Assembly (NCBI GenBank): GCA_036269135.1 | Contig: DATASQ010000003.1 | Span: 1 to 64,000, forward strand | Length of the DNA stretch: 64,000 nt | Source: Palsa-343 sp036269135 | GTDB taxonomy: Bacteria > Acidobacteriota > Terriglobia > Terriglobales > Acidobacteriaceae | Reading direction: 5' to 3' | In this document: positions 51,715 to 60,188 of the stretch, piece by piece | Layout of the letters: the number at the start of each line of letters is the position of its first letter | Position numbering within the stretch: position 1 is the stretch's first letter | Program-made: the position numbers and the translations under genes | Notes under the pieces: generated by a model | The model's input: the letters and a program-made list of their open reading frames with translations, nothing else | The model's database searches: none | What the model was told of the DNA's origin: nothing

Positions 51715-52320
51715 ATGGACATCCGCATCGGTTACGGCTGGGACTCGCACGCATTCAAGCCGGGCGTGCCGCTGAAAATTGGCGGGATCCACATTGAGCA
51801 TCCGGAGGGCCTGGCGGGCCACTCGGATGGCGATGTTCTGCTGCATGCGCTGACCGACGCTCTGCTGGGCGCCGTTTCCGCCGGCGATATCGGGAGCTTC
51901 TTTCCCCCGGGCGATCCGCGCTGGAAGGATGCGGATTCGACTATCTTTCTGAACCTGGCGATGGAAGAGATACAAAACGCCGGTTATCGCGTGGTGAACG
52001 TGGATTCGACTTTGGTGTTGAATGCTCCGAAGATCGGGCCCATCGCAGGCGAGATGCGGGAGCGGGTGGCGGATTTGCTGGGGGTTGTGCCTTCGAATGT
52101 GGGCATCAAGGCCAAGACGCCGGAAGGGCTGGGCACGGACCACGTGGCCCAGGCGCACGCCGTGGTGTTGCTGGAGCGGATCGAAGATCCGAATGAGTTG
52201 CAGACGATGTCGGCGGTGATGCAGAGCCAGCGCGAACTGGAGGATGTGGTGCGCGACCTGGTGAGCCAGGTGCACGGCGTCGCAGGGAAGCCGCCCTTCG
52301 ACACGGAGGACATTACCTAA
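51715..52320 (+). CDS. ispF: 2-C-methyl-D-erythritol 2,4-cyclodiphosphate synthase, C-terminally extended
   Basis: 201 residues against the usual ~157-160. Zn-binding YGWDSHAF (Asp/His) and AGHSDGDVLLHALTDALLGA with the third ligand; FPPGDPRWKDADS; IKAKTPEGLGTD near the usual C-terminus. The additional ~40 residues (ELQTMSAVMQSQRELEDVV...) are helical and not part of the catalytic core. It forms the cyclodiphosphate from CDP-ME-2-phosphate as a trimer. IspE is not in the window. Its last four bases overlap the convergent metallo-hydrolase gene. Confidence 0.94.
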   Translation: MDIRIGYGWDSHAFKPGVPLKIGGIHIEHPEGLAGHSDGDVLLHALTDALLGAVSAGDIGSFFPPGDPRWKDADSTIFLNLAMEEIQNAGYRVVNVDSTLVLNAPKIGPIAGEMRERVADLLGVVPSNVGIKAKTPEGLGTDHVAQAHAVVLLERIEDPNELQTMSAVMQSQRELEDVVRDLVSQVHGVAGKPPFDTEDIT

Positions 52321-53360
52321 GGTCCTGTCCTAAAGCTGAAGGCAGCACGATCTCCTGGAATTGGGTTGCGGTCGGGCGATGTTTGTCCAGGGACGGCGAC
52401 CGCTGCGGTTTCTAAAGGCAACTCCGGGACCAGGCGGCCTTCACCTTCCGGCAACAACCAGAACGGGGAGGCATCGCGAGCGGCGTGGAGAGCCTGGCGC
52501 AGGCGGGCCGGCGGGTCGGCGTAACCATCGTCGGCGAGCGCGAAGGTGCCATAGTGAATGCCAACGGCCGTCGCGGCGTCTAAAATGCGGCAGGCTTCGA
52601 CGGCCTGCTCCGGGGTCATGTGCACCGGTCCCATGAACCATTCGGGCGCAAACGCGCCGATAGGCAGCAGAGCGAGACGCAGAGGGGCGAAGCGCTTGCG
52701 GACCTGCTCGAAAAACGGGCCGAAGCCCGTGTCGCCGGCAAAGTAAATGTTGCCTGAAGGGCTCTCGAGTACCCATCCGCACCAGAGCGTCCGGTTGCGA
52801 TCAAAGGGGGTGCGCGCGGCGAAGTGCTGCGCCGGGACGCAATGGACCTGGAAAGGTCCCCATGACTGGGACTGCTCCCAGTCCTTCTCATAAATCTCGC
52901 GGAAGCCAAGGCGGCGCAGCGCCGGCGCATCCCCCAACGCACAAAATACGACAGGCCGATCGCGCCGGCAGAGGCGCCGGAGCGTGGGTTTGTCGAAATG
53001 GTCGTAGTGATTGTGGCTGAGGAGAATCGCATCGATGCGCGGGAGGTCCTCAAAGCGAAGGCCGGGATCGCGATGGCGCAGGGGGCCGGCAAAGGAAACA
53101 GGGCTGGCGCGGCGCGACCAGATGGGGTCGGTGAGGAGATTGCAGCCGGCGGTCTGAAGCAGCACGGAGGAGTGATTGATGAAGGTGACACGGAGGTCGG
53201 AGCCATTCACCTGAGCGGGGGGAGGCGGCCCTGGCTGCGAGGGAATCCATGCGGGCCACGGCCCGGGTGTGCGGTTCCTGATCCAGCGAAACAAGGCGCG
53301 GAAGCCGTGCTCGACGGTTCCGGGATTCAGGAAGCGACCGTTGCGGAAATGCTGGTCCAA
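52317..53360 (-). CDS. MBL-fold metallo-hydrolase (UlaG/NAPE-PLD-like)
   Basis: 347 residues. RVTFINHSSVLLQTAGCNLLTDP start of the beta-lactamase-like fold, metal-binding LLSHNHYDHFD (HxHxDH), VPAQHFAAR, IYFAGDTGFGPFF, and MTPEQAVEACRILDA with MGIHYGTF-like AVGIHYGTFALAD. The family includes N-acyl-phosphatidylethanolamine phospholipase D and related membrane-lipid phosphodiesterases. There is no signal peptide. The stop overlaps the ispF 3' end by four bases, and the last ~35 residues (PGQTSPDRNPIPGDRAAF) are outside the fold. Divergent from the LacI gene. Confidence 0.88.
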   Translation of the reverse strand: MDQHFRNGRFLNPGTVEHGFRALFRWIRNRTPGPWPAWIPSQPGPPPPAQVNGSDLRVTFINHSSVLLQTAGCNLLTDPIWSRRASPVSFAGPLRHRDPGLRFEDLPRIDAILLSHNHYDHFDKPTLRRLCRRDRPVVFCALGDAPALRRLGFREIYEKDWEQSQSWGPFQVHCVPAQHFAARTPFDRNRTLWCGWVLESPSGNIYFAGDTGFGPFFEQVRKRFAPLRLALLPIGAFAPEWFMGPVHMTPEQAVEACRILDAATAVGIHYGTFALADDGYADPPARLRQALHAARDASPFWLLPEGEGRLVPELPLETAAVAVPGQTSPDRNPIPGDRAAFSFRTGP

Positions 53361-53542
53361 ATGAACCTCCGGTTTTTAGATGGCGCAGGACCGGCAAAGA
53401 GAGCAGGAATTGCAGCGGGCACTGTAGCCGGGGGGGCGTTGGAACATAAACGCGCACAAGGGGAGGACGTTTGCGATCCGGGCCAGAGGACCCACAAGAT
53501 CGGCAGCTGCTGGTGCTACATTGACATTCAGCAGGCGGAGAC

Positions 53543-53558
53543 GGTAAATCGTTTAACC
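53543..53558. promoter_or_regulatory. LacI-type operator upstream of its own gene
   Basis: GGTAAATCGTTTAACC: palindrome with 6 of 8 matching positions and the CG centre and TTTAACC arm typical of LacI/GalR-family sites. It lies 146 bases before the regulator start. The rest of 53361-53703 shows no gene. Confidence 0.6.
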
Positions 53559-53703
53559 CTGGACTATGCCTGAGACACCGGCTTCGTCCACGGCGGTACT
53601 CTGTGGCTGATATTCTGAGACTTCCCGAAGCGTTATCGGGGTCGGGCCGGGCCACGGTTTGCCGTTCAACTCCCGCCTGTGGTGACTCAGAACTGGACTG
53701 CTG

Positions 53704-54801
53704 ATGCCAACGATCGTCGAAGTGGCCAAGCGTGCGGGTGTTTCCATTGCTACGGTTTCGCATGTGATTCGCGGAACCAAGCGGGTGAGCGAGGGCGTCG
53801 AGGAACGGGTTCGCAACGCCATCCGCGAACTGGATTATTTCCCGAACGAGATCGCCCGCAGCCTGAAAGTGGCGCAGACTCGAATGCTGGGGATGGTTCT
53901 TCCTGACATTACGAATCCCTTTTTCCCGGAGATTATCCGCGGCGCGGAAGACACGGCGTTCGAGCGCGGATATTTTCTGGTGACCGCGAATACCGACGAA
54001 CAAATCGGGCGGGAGCGGCGGATCGTGGCGGCGCTGCGTTCCTATCGTGTGGCCGGCATTTTGTTGGCATCGGCGCCGGGCAATGACGCCAGTCACATAT
54101 TAAGGCTCATCGCATCCGGGGTTTCGGTGGTGTGCCTTGACCGCCAGGTTCCGGGGGTTCCCAGCGATGCGGTGCTGCTCGATAATGTGCGCGGGGCGCG
54201 GGAATGCGTGCGCCACCTGATCCAGCTGGGGCATCGCAGCATCGCGATCATTACCGGGCACCTGAGGACGCAGACGGCGCAGGAACGGCTGCAGGGCTAT
54301 GAGGATGCGCTTCAGGAAGCGGACATTCCGATGGCCAGCAAGCTCATCTTCGAAGGGGATTTTCGTGAGGAGTCGGGCTACCAGCTGGGAAAGCAGTTGC
54401 TGCAAAAGCCGAAGAATGCGAGTGCGGTTTTTGTCTGCAACGGCGTCATGACTCTGGGGCTGCTCAAGGCGATGGAGGATAAAGGAGTCCGTTGCCCGGA
54501 CGATTTGTCGCTGGCGACGTTCGACGACCTGACCATCGATCGGACATTTCATCCACATCTGACAGCGGTGGTGCAGCCGGGATACGAGATGGGTGCGCGG
54601 GCTGCGACGATTCTTATGGACCGCATTGAAGGAAAGATGACGGGCTCGCCTTCGTCGCTCCGCATCGTGCCGACACTGGTGATTCGCGAATCCTCGGCGC
54701 CGTTTACCGGGACGCCGGTGGGAAGCGCGGCGGCGCGCCACCGGCCGGCGGTCCAACGGGCGCAGGGGGCGCCGCGAAGCGCATCGCAAAACCCCTCTTG
54801 A
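53704..54801 (+). CDS. LacI/GalR family transcriptional repressor
   Basis: 365 residues. N-terminal HTH TIVEVAKRAGVSIATVSHVI and hinge helix region EIARSLKVAQTRMLGMVLPD. The periplasmic-binding-protein-like effector domain follows (about 60-330): NPFFPEIIRGAEDTAF, VCLDRQVPGVPSDAVLLDN, HLIQLGHRSIAIITG, FVCNGVMTLGLLKAME and ATFDDLTIDRTFHPHLTAV. The C-terminal 40 residues are Ala/Pro/Arg-rich. It should repress the sugar operon that begins 81 bp downstream through the near-perfect operator at 54841, with a second site at 53543 for itself. The inducer is unknown. Confidence 0.95.
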   Translation: MPTIVEVAKRAGVSIATVSHVIRGTKRVSEGVEERVRNAIRELDYFPNEIARSLKVAQTRMLGMVLPDITNPFFPEIIRGAEDTAFERGYFLVTANTDEQIGRERRIVAALRSYRVAGILLASAPGNDASHILRLIASGVSVVCLDRQVPGVPSDAVLLDNVRGARECVRHLIQLGHRSIAIITGHLRTQTAQERLQGYEDALQEADIPMASKLIFEGDFREESGYQLGKQLLQKPKNASAVFVCNGVMTLGLLKAMEDKGVRCPDDLSLATFDDLTIDRTFHPHLTAVVQPGYEMGARAATILMDRIEGKMTGSPSSLRIVPTLVIRESSAPFTGTPVGSAAARHRPAVQRAQGAPRSASQNPS

Positions 54802-54827
54802 CAGTCGTAGGGGCAAAGTGCTTGAAT
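54798..54827 (+). promoter_or_regulatory. promoter of the TonB receptor operon
   Basis: TTGACA (54798-54803), 18-base spacer, TTGAAT (54822-54827). The LacI operator lies immediately downstream. Confidence 0.5.
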
Positions 54828-54840
54828 CGCAGACGGTCTA

Positions 54841-54856
54841 GGTTAAAGGTTTAACC
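54841..54856. promoter_or_regulatory. LacI operator of the sugar operon
   Basis: GGTTAAA-GG-TTTAACC: perfect 7-bp arms. Located about 14 bases after the -10 and 26 before the receptor ATG, an ideal roadblock position. Confidence 0.72.
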
Positions 54857-54882
54857 ATTTTTGGGGGCACGGAGATTTGGCA

Positions 54883-57800
54883 ATGCGATCTTTCAATCGG
54901 TGGTTCCACACACTGTTATTTCTGACCCTGTCCGCGGCTCTCATGCTGCCACAGGGCGCTCTGGCACAGCTTAACCTCGGCTCGATCAAGGGCGAAGTCC
55001 AGGATGCGCAGCAGGCGGCCGTTCCAGGAGCGCACCTCACGCTGCGGGACTCGACAACCGGGATTACCCTGAATTCCGTCTCCGGTGCTTCCGGCGAATA
55101 CCAGTTTCTGGAGCTCAGCCCTGGAACCTATACGCTGACTGCAGTCGTTTCCGGGTTCACTACCTCCGTTCACCAGGACATCCATGTGCGCACCGGCAGC
55201 ACGGTTGTCGTGAATGTCGCCCTCCAGCCGGGCCAGGTGCAGCAAACGGTGACGGTTCAGGCGAACGCCGCCGCGCTGGAAACCGAGACTTCGGATATTG
55301 GCACGACCATCTCCCCCGAAGAGATGAAAGATCTGCCCGTGTCTCTCAGCGGCGACATGCGGAACCCGCTCAACTTCGTCCTGCTGACGCCAGGGGTGAG
55401 CGGCTCCGAGCCGGGAGCGACCCCTGATTACCGGCTGCACATCAGCGGATCGGTCAGCTACGCCGACGAGGTATATGTGGACGGTGTGCCGATCATGAAC
55501 ACCGACCTCGCCGGAGACGTCAGCAACAATCACCCGCCGATCGACTCGATCAGCCAGTTCAAGCTCATCAACAACAATCAGAGCGCGGAGTATGGCCTCT
55601 CGAGCGGAATTGTCTCCTTCGCCTTTAAATCGGGCACCAATGATTACCACGGAACAGCCTTTGATTTTCTGCAGAACGATGCGCTGAATGCCGCGGGTTA
55701 TGTCACCGATCGCGAGTACGCCTACTGCGTGTCGGGAGGCGGCACGGATTGCGCCCAAACGTATAAGAAGGCGCCACTCAAGCAAAACGAATTCGGCGGC
55801 ACGATCGGCGGTCCGGTTCGCCTGCCGTGGCTCTATAACGGACGCGACAAAACATTTTTCTTCGTTGACTACACCGGATTCAAGTACCGTCCGAGCTCCA
55901 ACAACGCGACCCTGACGACGCTCCCCGCAGAGTATCGCGACGGCAACTTCTCGCAGGCGCTGGGGCCGCAGCTGACGGTGAATGGAGACCCGGTCGTCGA
56001 TCCGGCCGGCCGGCCGGTCTATAACGGCGAGGTCTACAATCCATTTTCGGTGCACACGGTCATCGGCCCTGACGGCCAGAGTTACCAGGTGCGGGATCCG
56101 TTTCCCGGCAACGTCGTTCCCAGCGGCTTCGCGGGGCTCAGCAAAGTGTCACAGAACGTGATGCAGAGCTTCCCCCAGCCGAGCAACAATGCCATCTTCA
56201 ATAATTTTTATCGGCTGCAGAGCTCGAAGATCGACGAACACCGTCTGGTGGTTAAGATCGACGAGCACCTCAACGATAAGAACGCGTTCTCCGGCAGCGT
56301 ATTCACAGGCGGCTACTCCAACTCCAACAATGGGGGGCTGAACCTGCTGGATTCGCTGACGACAACAGCACCGACCACGCAGATCCGCTTCACCTACAAC
56401 TACACGCACTCTCCGACACTGATTAATAACGTGAATCTCGGATTCATCCGAGACACTGGATTCACGGGTCCCCTTCAGCCAGGTCCGGGTCTTGGGGCCC
56501 TGGGTCTGCAGGGTCTGCCCGCATTCGCGCCTGACAGCCCGTATCCCCAGATCGGCATCGGCACGGTTCAGAACAGCATTGGTTCGGCCAGCGCGTCCTT
56601 CAGCGCGGCGAATCGTTACATCGTCAATGACAACCTGACCATGATCCGCAACCACCACACAATTACGGTGGGGGGCGAGGTCCGGTATCTTCAGCAGAAC
56701 GAAGGGGGCTTGCCTGCCGGCAGCATTACCTTTGAACCGACGGAAACGGCCCTGAACGGCACCGGATTTGCGGGCGGCCAGGCAGTGACCATCCCAGCGG
56801 GTACCGGCAATGCTGCTGCCAGCTTCCTTTTCGGAGGCACGGATTTCGTCAACATCAGCTATCCCATTGAGTCCGCGTATCGGTTTTGGCAGTTCGGTAT
56901 GTTTGCTCAGGACGACTGGAAGGTGAGCCAGCGCCTGACGCTCAACCTGGGGCTGCGCTACGACATTCAGTTGCCCCGGTCCGACGCGCACGGCAACGTA
57001 TCCACGATGGATCCAACGCTGCCCAACCCGAGTGCGGGCGGTTTGCCCGGCGCATTCACTTTCTATGGAAGCGGCCCCGGGCGGAACGGCTCCGACCGGA
57101 TCGGCACGATCGACTATAAGGGGGTTCAGCCGCGGTTCGGCTTCGCCTATACGCCGCCCGGTTTTGACAACAAGACGGTGCTGCGCGGGGGCTTCGCCGT
57201 CACGCGCCCTCTGGGCAACGACAACATTGAGGATGAGATCAGCGGCGGACAGTACACCACAGGCTTCAGCGGGCTGGCTATGCTGAACCGGCCTCAGGAT
57301 TATGTCGGCAGTCCGGGCTACTACTGGGATAACAAATTTCCTCAGTCATCGGTTGCCGGGGCGGACCTCGATCCAGGGCTGCTGGTCGGCAACGACAATC
57401 CTCCGATGATCCACCCCAGCTCGGGAACGCCTCCGACGCAGCTTTACTGGACCATGCAGGTGGAGCAGCAGGTGAGCTCGACCATCGTAACCAATATTGG
57501 CTACGTGGGCATGCATACCTACCATCTGGGTGTCTGGTCGAAGCCCAACGAGGTGAATCCCGCCATGGCGCAGGCGAAATACAGCGCGGCGGCGGCGGCG
57601 GCCGGGATGCCGCTGAATGACTTTCTCTCGTTACCGGTAACGGATCCGCGCGTGGCGGCGGCCGGCATCCAGCCCCCATGGTCCGGATTCGTGTCCACAT
57701 TCGGCGCAGGCGCCACGGCCAGCCAGGCTCTTCGTCCGTGGCCGCAGTACGGAGACGTGGACAATCCGCTCAATCCGATTGCCAGTGTTTCCTACAACGG

Positions 57801-58656
57801 GCTCCAGGCCAGTCTGCAGAAGCACTTTTCGCAGGGACTGACCGCTCTGTTGTCCTACACGTTCTCGAAGACGATCGGCGATGCCGATTCGAACTCGGGG
57901 CCGAGCGCGGGCGCGGAGAATGCGATCTATGCCGGCTCGTATTTTCAGAACTACTACGATCCGAAGGCGGAACGCGCGGTTACCAGCTCGGATATTCCAC
58001 ATGTCGTTTCGCTCAGCTACACCTATGAGCTGCCTTTCGGTCCAGGAAAGCGCTTCGCTCATCAGGGTGGCGCCGTGGGCAGGGTCGTTGGAGGCTGGTC
58101 GGTCTCCGGAATCCAGCAATACCAGAGCGGACGGCCGGTCCATATTGAATACGATGCCTTTGGAGCATCCAATCCTTACTTTGCGGCCGGCGACGGGTTC
58201 AGCTTCCGCCCCGATGTCGTTCCCGGGCAGCCCTTCAAGAATCCCGCATATCGGCGGCACTGTTCCGGTCCGTTGCCGGCAACGGCCGGTCGGAACCCGT
58301 GTGAGTTCTACATCAATCCTGCAGCCTTCACGCTGCCTCCTTCCGGGCAGTTCGGCAACGCTCCGAACCTGATCTCGGCGCTGCGGGTACCTGCGTACCT
58401 GGACGAAGACCTTTCGGTATCCAAGCGAACCCGGATCGCCGAAAACCTGGATTTGCAGTTCCAGGCGAACTTCTTCAACGCGTTTAACCGCACCATCTTC
58501 TCCGATGGGGGCGATGCACAGACGTACATCGTCAATGCTGCGCCTCCGGACTTAAGCCCGGCTTCACTCGCAGGCTCGAATACGATCTTCGGCATTATGA
58601 CAGCGCAACAGAATGCGCCGAGGATCATACAATTCGGTATGCGACTGGAGTTCTGA
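54883..58656 (+). CDS. TonB-dependent receptor, Oar-like, with N-terminal CarboxypepD_reg domain
   Basis: 1257 residues. Signal peptide (FHTLLFLTLSAALMLPQGA, cleavage near LAQ). Residues 30-115 are the regulatory Ig-like domain (IKGEVQDAQQAAVPGAHLTL...). A plug domain at about 135-250 contains TDLAGDVSNN and FKLINNNQSAEYG. The long outer-membrane barrel has many aromatic beta strands and ends with MRLEF (terminal Phe, BAM signal). It imports or binds a large substrate, probably an oligosaccharide. ATG 54883 has GGAG nine bases before it. First gene of the LacI-controlled operon; the next gene starts three bases after its stop. Confidence 0.93.
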   Translation: MRSFNRWFHTLLFLTLSAALMLPQGALAQLNLGSIKGEVQDAQQAAVPGAHLTLRDSTTGITLNSVSGASGEYQFLELSPGTYTLTAVVSGFTTSVHQDIHVRTGSTVVVNVALQPGQVQQTVTVQANAAALETETSDIGTTISPEEMKDLPVSLSGDMRNPLNFVLLTPGVSGSEPGATPDYRLHISGSVSYADEVYVDGVPIMNTDLAGDVSNNHPPIDSISQFKLINNNQSAEYGLSSGIVSFAFKSGTNDYHGTAFDFLQNDALNAAGYVTDREYAYCVSGGGTDCAQTYKKAPLKQNEFGGTIGGPVRLPWLYNGRDKTFFFVDYTGFKYRPSSNNATLTTLPAEYRDGNFSQALGPQLTVNGDPVVDPAGRPVYNGEVYNPFSVHTVIGPDGQSYQVRDPFPGNVVPSGFAGLSKVSQNVMQSFPQPSNNAIFNNFYRLQSSKIDEHRLVVKIDEHLNDKNAFSGSVFTGGYSNSNNGGLNLLDSLTTTAPTTQIRFTYNYTHSPTLINNVNLGFIRDTGFTGPLQPGPGLGALGLQGLPAFAPDSPYPQIGIGTVQNSIGSASASFSAANRYIVNDNLTMIRNHHTITVGGEVRYLQQNEGGLPAGSITFEPTETALNGTGFAGGQAVTIPAGTGNAAASFLFGGTDFVNISYPIESAYRFWQFGMFAQDDWKVSQRLTLNLGLRYDIQLPRSDAHGNVSTMDPTLPNPSAGGLPGAFTFYGSGPGRNGSDRIGTIDYKGVQPRFGFAYTPPGFDNKTVLRGGFAVTRPLGNDNIEDEISGGQYTTGFSGLAMLNRPQDYVGSPGYYWDNKFPQSSVAGADLDPGLLVGNDNPPMIHPSSGTPPTQLYWTMQVEQQVSSTIVTNIGYVGMHTYHLGVWSKPNEVNPAMAQAKYSAAAAAAGMPLNDFLSLPVTDPRVAAAGIQPPWSGFVSTFGAGATASQALRPWPQYGDVDNPLNPIASVSYNGLQASLQKHFSQGLTALLSYTFSKTIGDADSNSGPSAGAENAIYAGSYFQNYYDPKAERAVTSSDIPHVVSLSYTYELPFGPGKRFAHQGGAVGRVVGGWSVSGIQQYQSGRPVHIEYDAFGASNPYFAAGDGFSFRPDVVPGQPFKNPAYRRHCSGPLPATAGRNPCEFYINPAAFTLPPSGQFGNAPNLISALRVPAYLDEDLSVSKRTRIAENLDLQFQANFFNAFNRTIFSDGGDAQTYIVNAAPPDLSPASLAGSNTIFGIMTAQQNAPRIIQFGMRLEF

Positions 58657-58659
58657 CGG

Positions 58660-60114
58660 ATGGTCATGCTCGTCACAATTGCGATGCTGGCGGGCATGGC
58701 CTCACCCCTTTCGGCCCAGGCGGCCGCCGATGATGCAGCCGCACATGCGCAGGCAGCGCAAAGGGCTGAACAGCGGAATGATTTTCCTGTTGCGGTCAGC
58801 GAATACCGTATTCTTGCCTCCCGCTTTCCGCACAACGCCGAGGTTCTCAGCAATCTCGGCGTTGCCCTTTATTTCAATCAGCAGTTCCCGCAGGCTATCG
58901 ACAGCTTTCGCAAGGCCATCGCTCTCAATCCCGAACTGCTGGCTCCGCACCTTTTCTCTGGACTGGCCTGGTCTCGCCTGTCAAATCCCGATGCCGCGGT
59001 CCCCGAGCTGGAGAAAGCCGTCCATCTCAAGCCCTCCGATGTGCTGGCGGCGACCTGGCTGGGTTACGCTTACAGCGCCCAGGCGCGCGACCGCATGGCG
59101 ATCACGGAATTCACTGCGGCCTCGCGGCTCGACCCCGGCAATGTGGACGTGTGGTATGCCCTGGGCCAGAGCTGGCTGGCGATGGGCAAAAGTGCTACCC
59201 GCCGCCTGCTGGCGGTGGCACCGGATGGCGCCCGCGTATGGCAGCTGGCCGGCGAACAATGTCAGTTTCGCGGAGACGACGCGCAAGCTCTGCGTGATTT
59301 TGAGCAGGCGTCGGCCCGGCGCCCTGCGGACGTCGAGCTGCGCAACCTGATTACTTCTTTGGGCGGAACTCCTCCAGCCCCGGCAAATTCTCCGACCGTT
59401 CACGACGCCGTCTCGGAAGACGCCCTTTATCGCGAGGCGCACGGGGCGGAGAAGCAATCGAGTGCAGCGTTTGCCCGGGTGGAGCAACTGGCACCCGATT
59501 CCTATCGCGCCCACGAGGTCCTGGCTGAATCTCTGGTAGCCCGAAAGAAGGACCTCGAGGCCATTCAGGAATATCGCACCGTGCTGAAGCTGAACCCCTC
59601 TCTGCCTGGCATCCACGAAGCGATCGGCGAAGCGCTGGTACGGAGCGGGCGCCTGGCAGAGGCGCTCCAGGAATTTCAGGAGGAGATCCGCATACAGCCG
59701 GATTCCGCAGCCGCTCATATGAATGCCGGACGTGTCCTGTTGATGCAGGGACACGACGACGCTGCGGGCGCAATGCTGGGCATGGCGCTGCGCGAAGATC
59801 GTCCGCCGGCCGAAGCCTCGGTCCTGATGGCCAAAGTCGAACTGCGACAGCACGACAACCGTGCGGCAATCGCCCATCTGACGAGCTACGTCGCGGAGGA
59901 GAAGGGTGATTCGACGGCCTGGTATCTGCTGTTCACCGCCTGTCGGGCCGTCGGCGATCAACAGCAGATGCGATGGGCCATGGACATGTACCTCAAAACC
60001 TCGCGAGACAAGCAGGAGCGCAACGCTGCGCACAGGGAACTGGAGCCGCCCGAAGATGCGATGCGGGACGCGGAGGGTCGGCCTCCGCAGGCTGCTGCGG
60101 CAGTCCATGAATAA
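58660..60114 (+). CDS. exported TPR-repeat protein
   Basis: 484 residues. Signal peptide (VTIAMLAGMASPLSAQ). About eight tetratricopeptide-type helical pairs: NLGVALYFNQQFPQAIDSFRKA, LAATWLGYAYSAQARDRMAI, VWYALGQSWLAMGKS, AIQEYRTVLKLNPSLPGIHE, LQEFQEEIRIQPDSAAAHMN. TPR scaffolds bind protein partners; as it is coupled to the receptor (stop TGA, then CGG, then ATG), it may support a TonB-linked uptake complex. There are no catalytic motifs. It ends 74 bp before the isomerase. Confidence 0.85.
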   Translation: MVMLVTIAMLAGMASPLSAQAAADDAAAHAQAAQRAEQRNDFPVAVSEYRILASRFPHNAEVLSNLGVALYFNQQFPQAIDSFRKAIALNPELLAPHLFSGLAWSRLSNPDAAVPELEKAVHLKPSDVLAATWLGYAYSAQARDRMAITEFTAASRLDPGNVDVWYALGQSWLAMGKSATRRLLAVAPDGARVWQLAGEQCQFRGDDAQALRDFEQASARRPADVELRNLITSLGGTPPAPANSPTVHDAVSEDALYREAHGAEKQSSAAFARVEQLAPDSYRAHEVLAESLVARKKDLEAIQEYRTVLKLNPSLPGIHEAIGEALVRSGRLAEALQEFQEEIRIQPDSAAAHMNAGRVLLMQGHDDAAGAMLGMALREDRPPAEASVLMAKVELRQHDNRAAIAHLTSYVAEEKGDSTAWYLLFTACRAVGDQQQMRWAMDMYLKTSRDKQERNAAHRELEPPEDAMRDAEGRPPQAAAAVHE

Positions 60115-60188
60115 ATTACTTTTTATCCATCGGAGCTCAGAGACCGAGAGCTGCGATCTTTTACGAACGAATCAACGAAGGGAATCCA

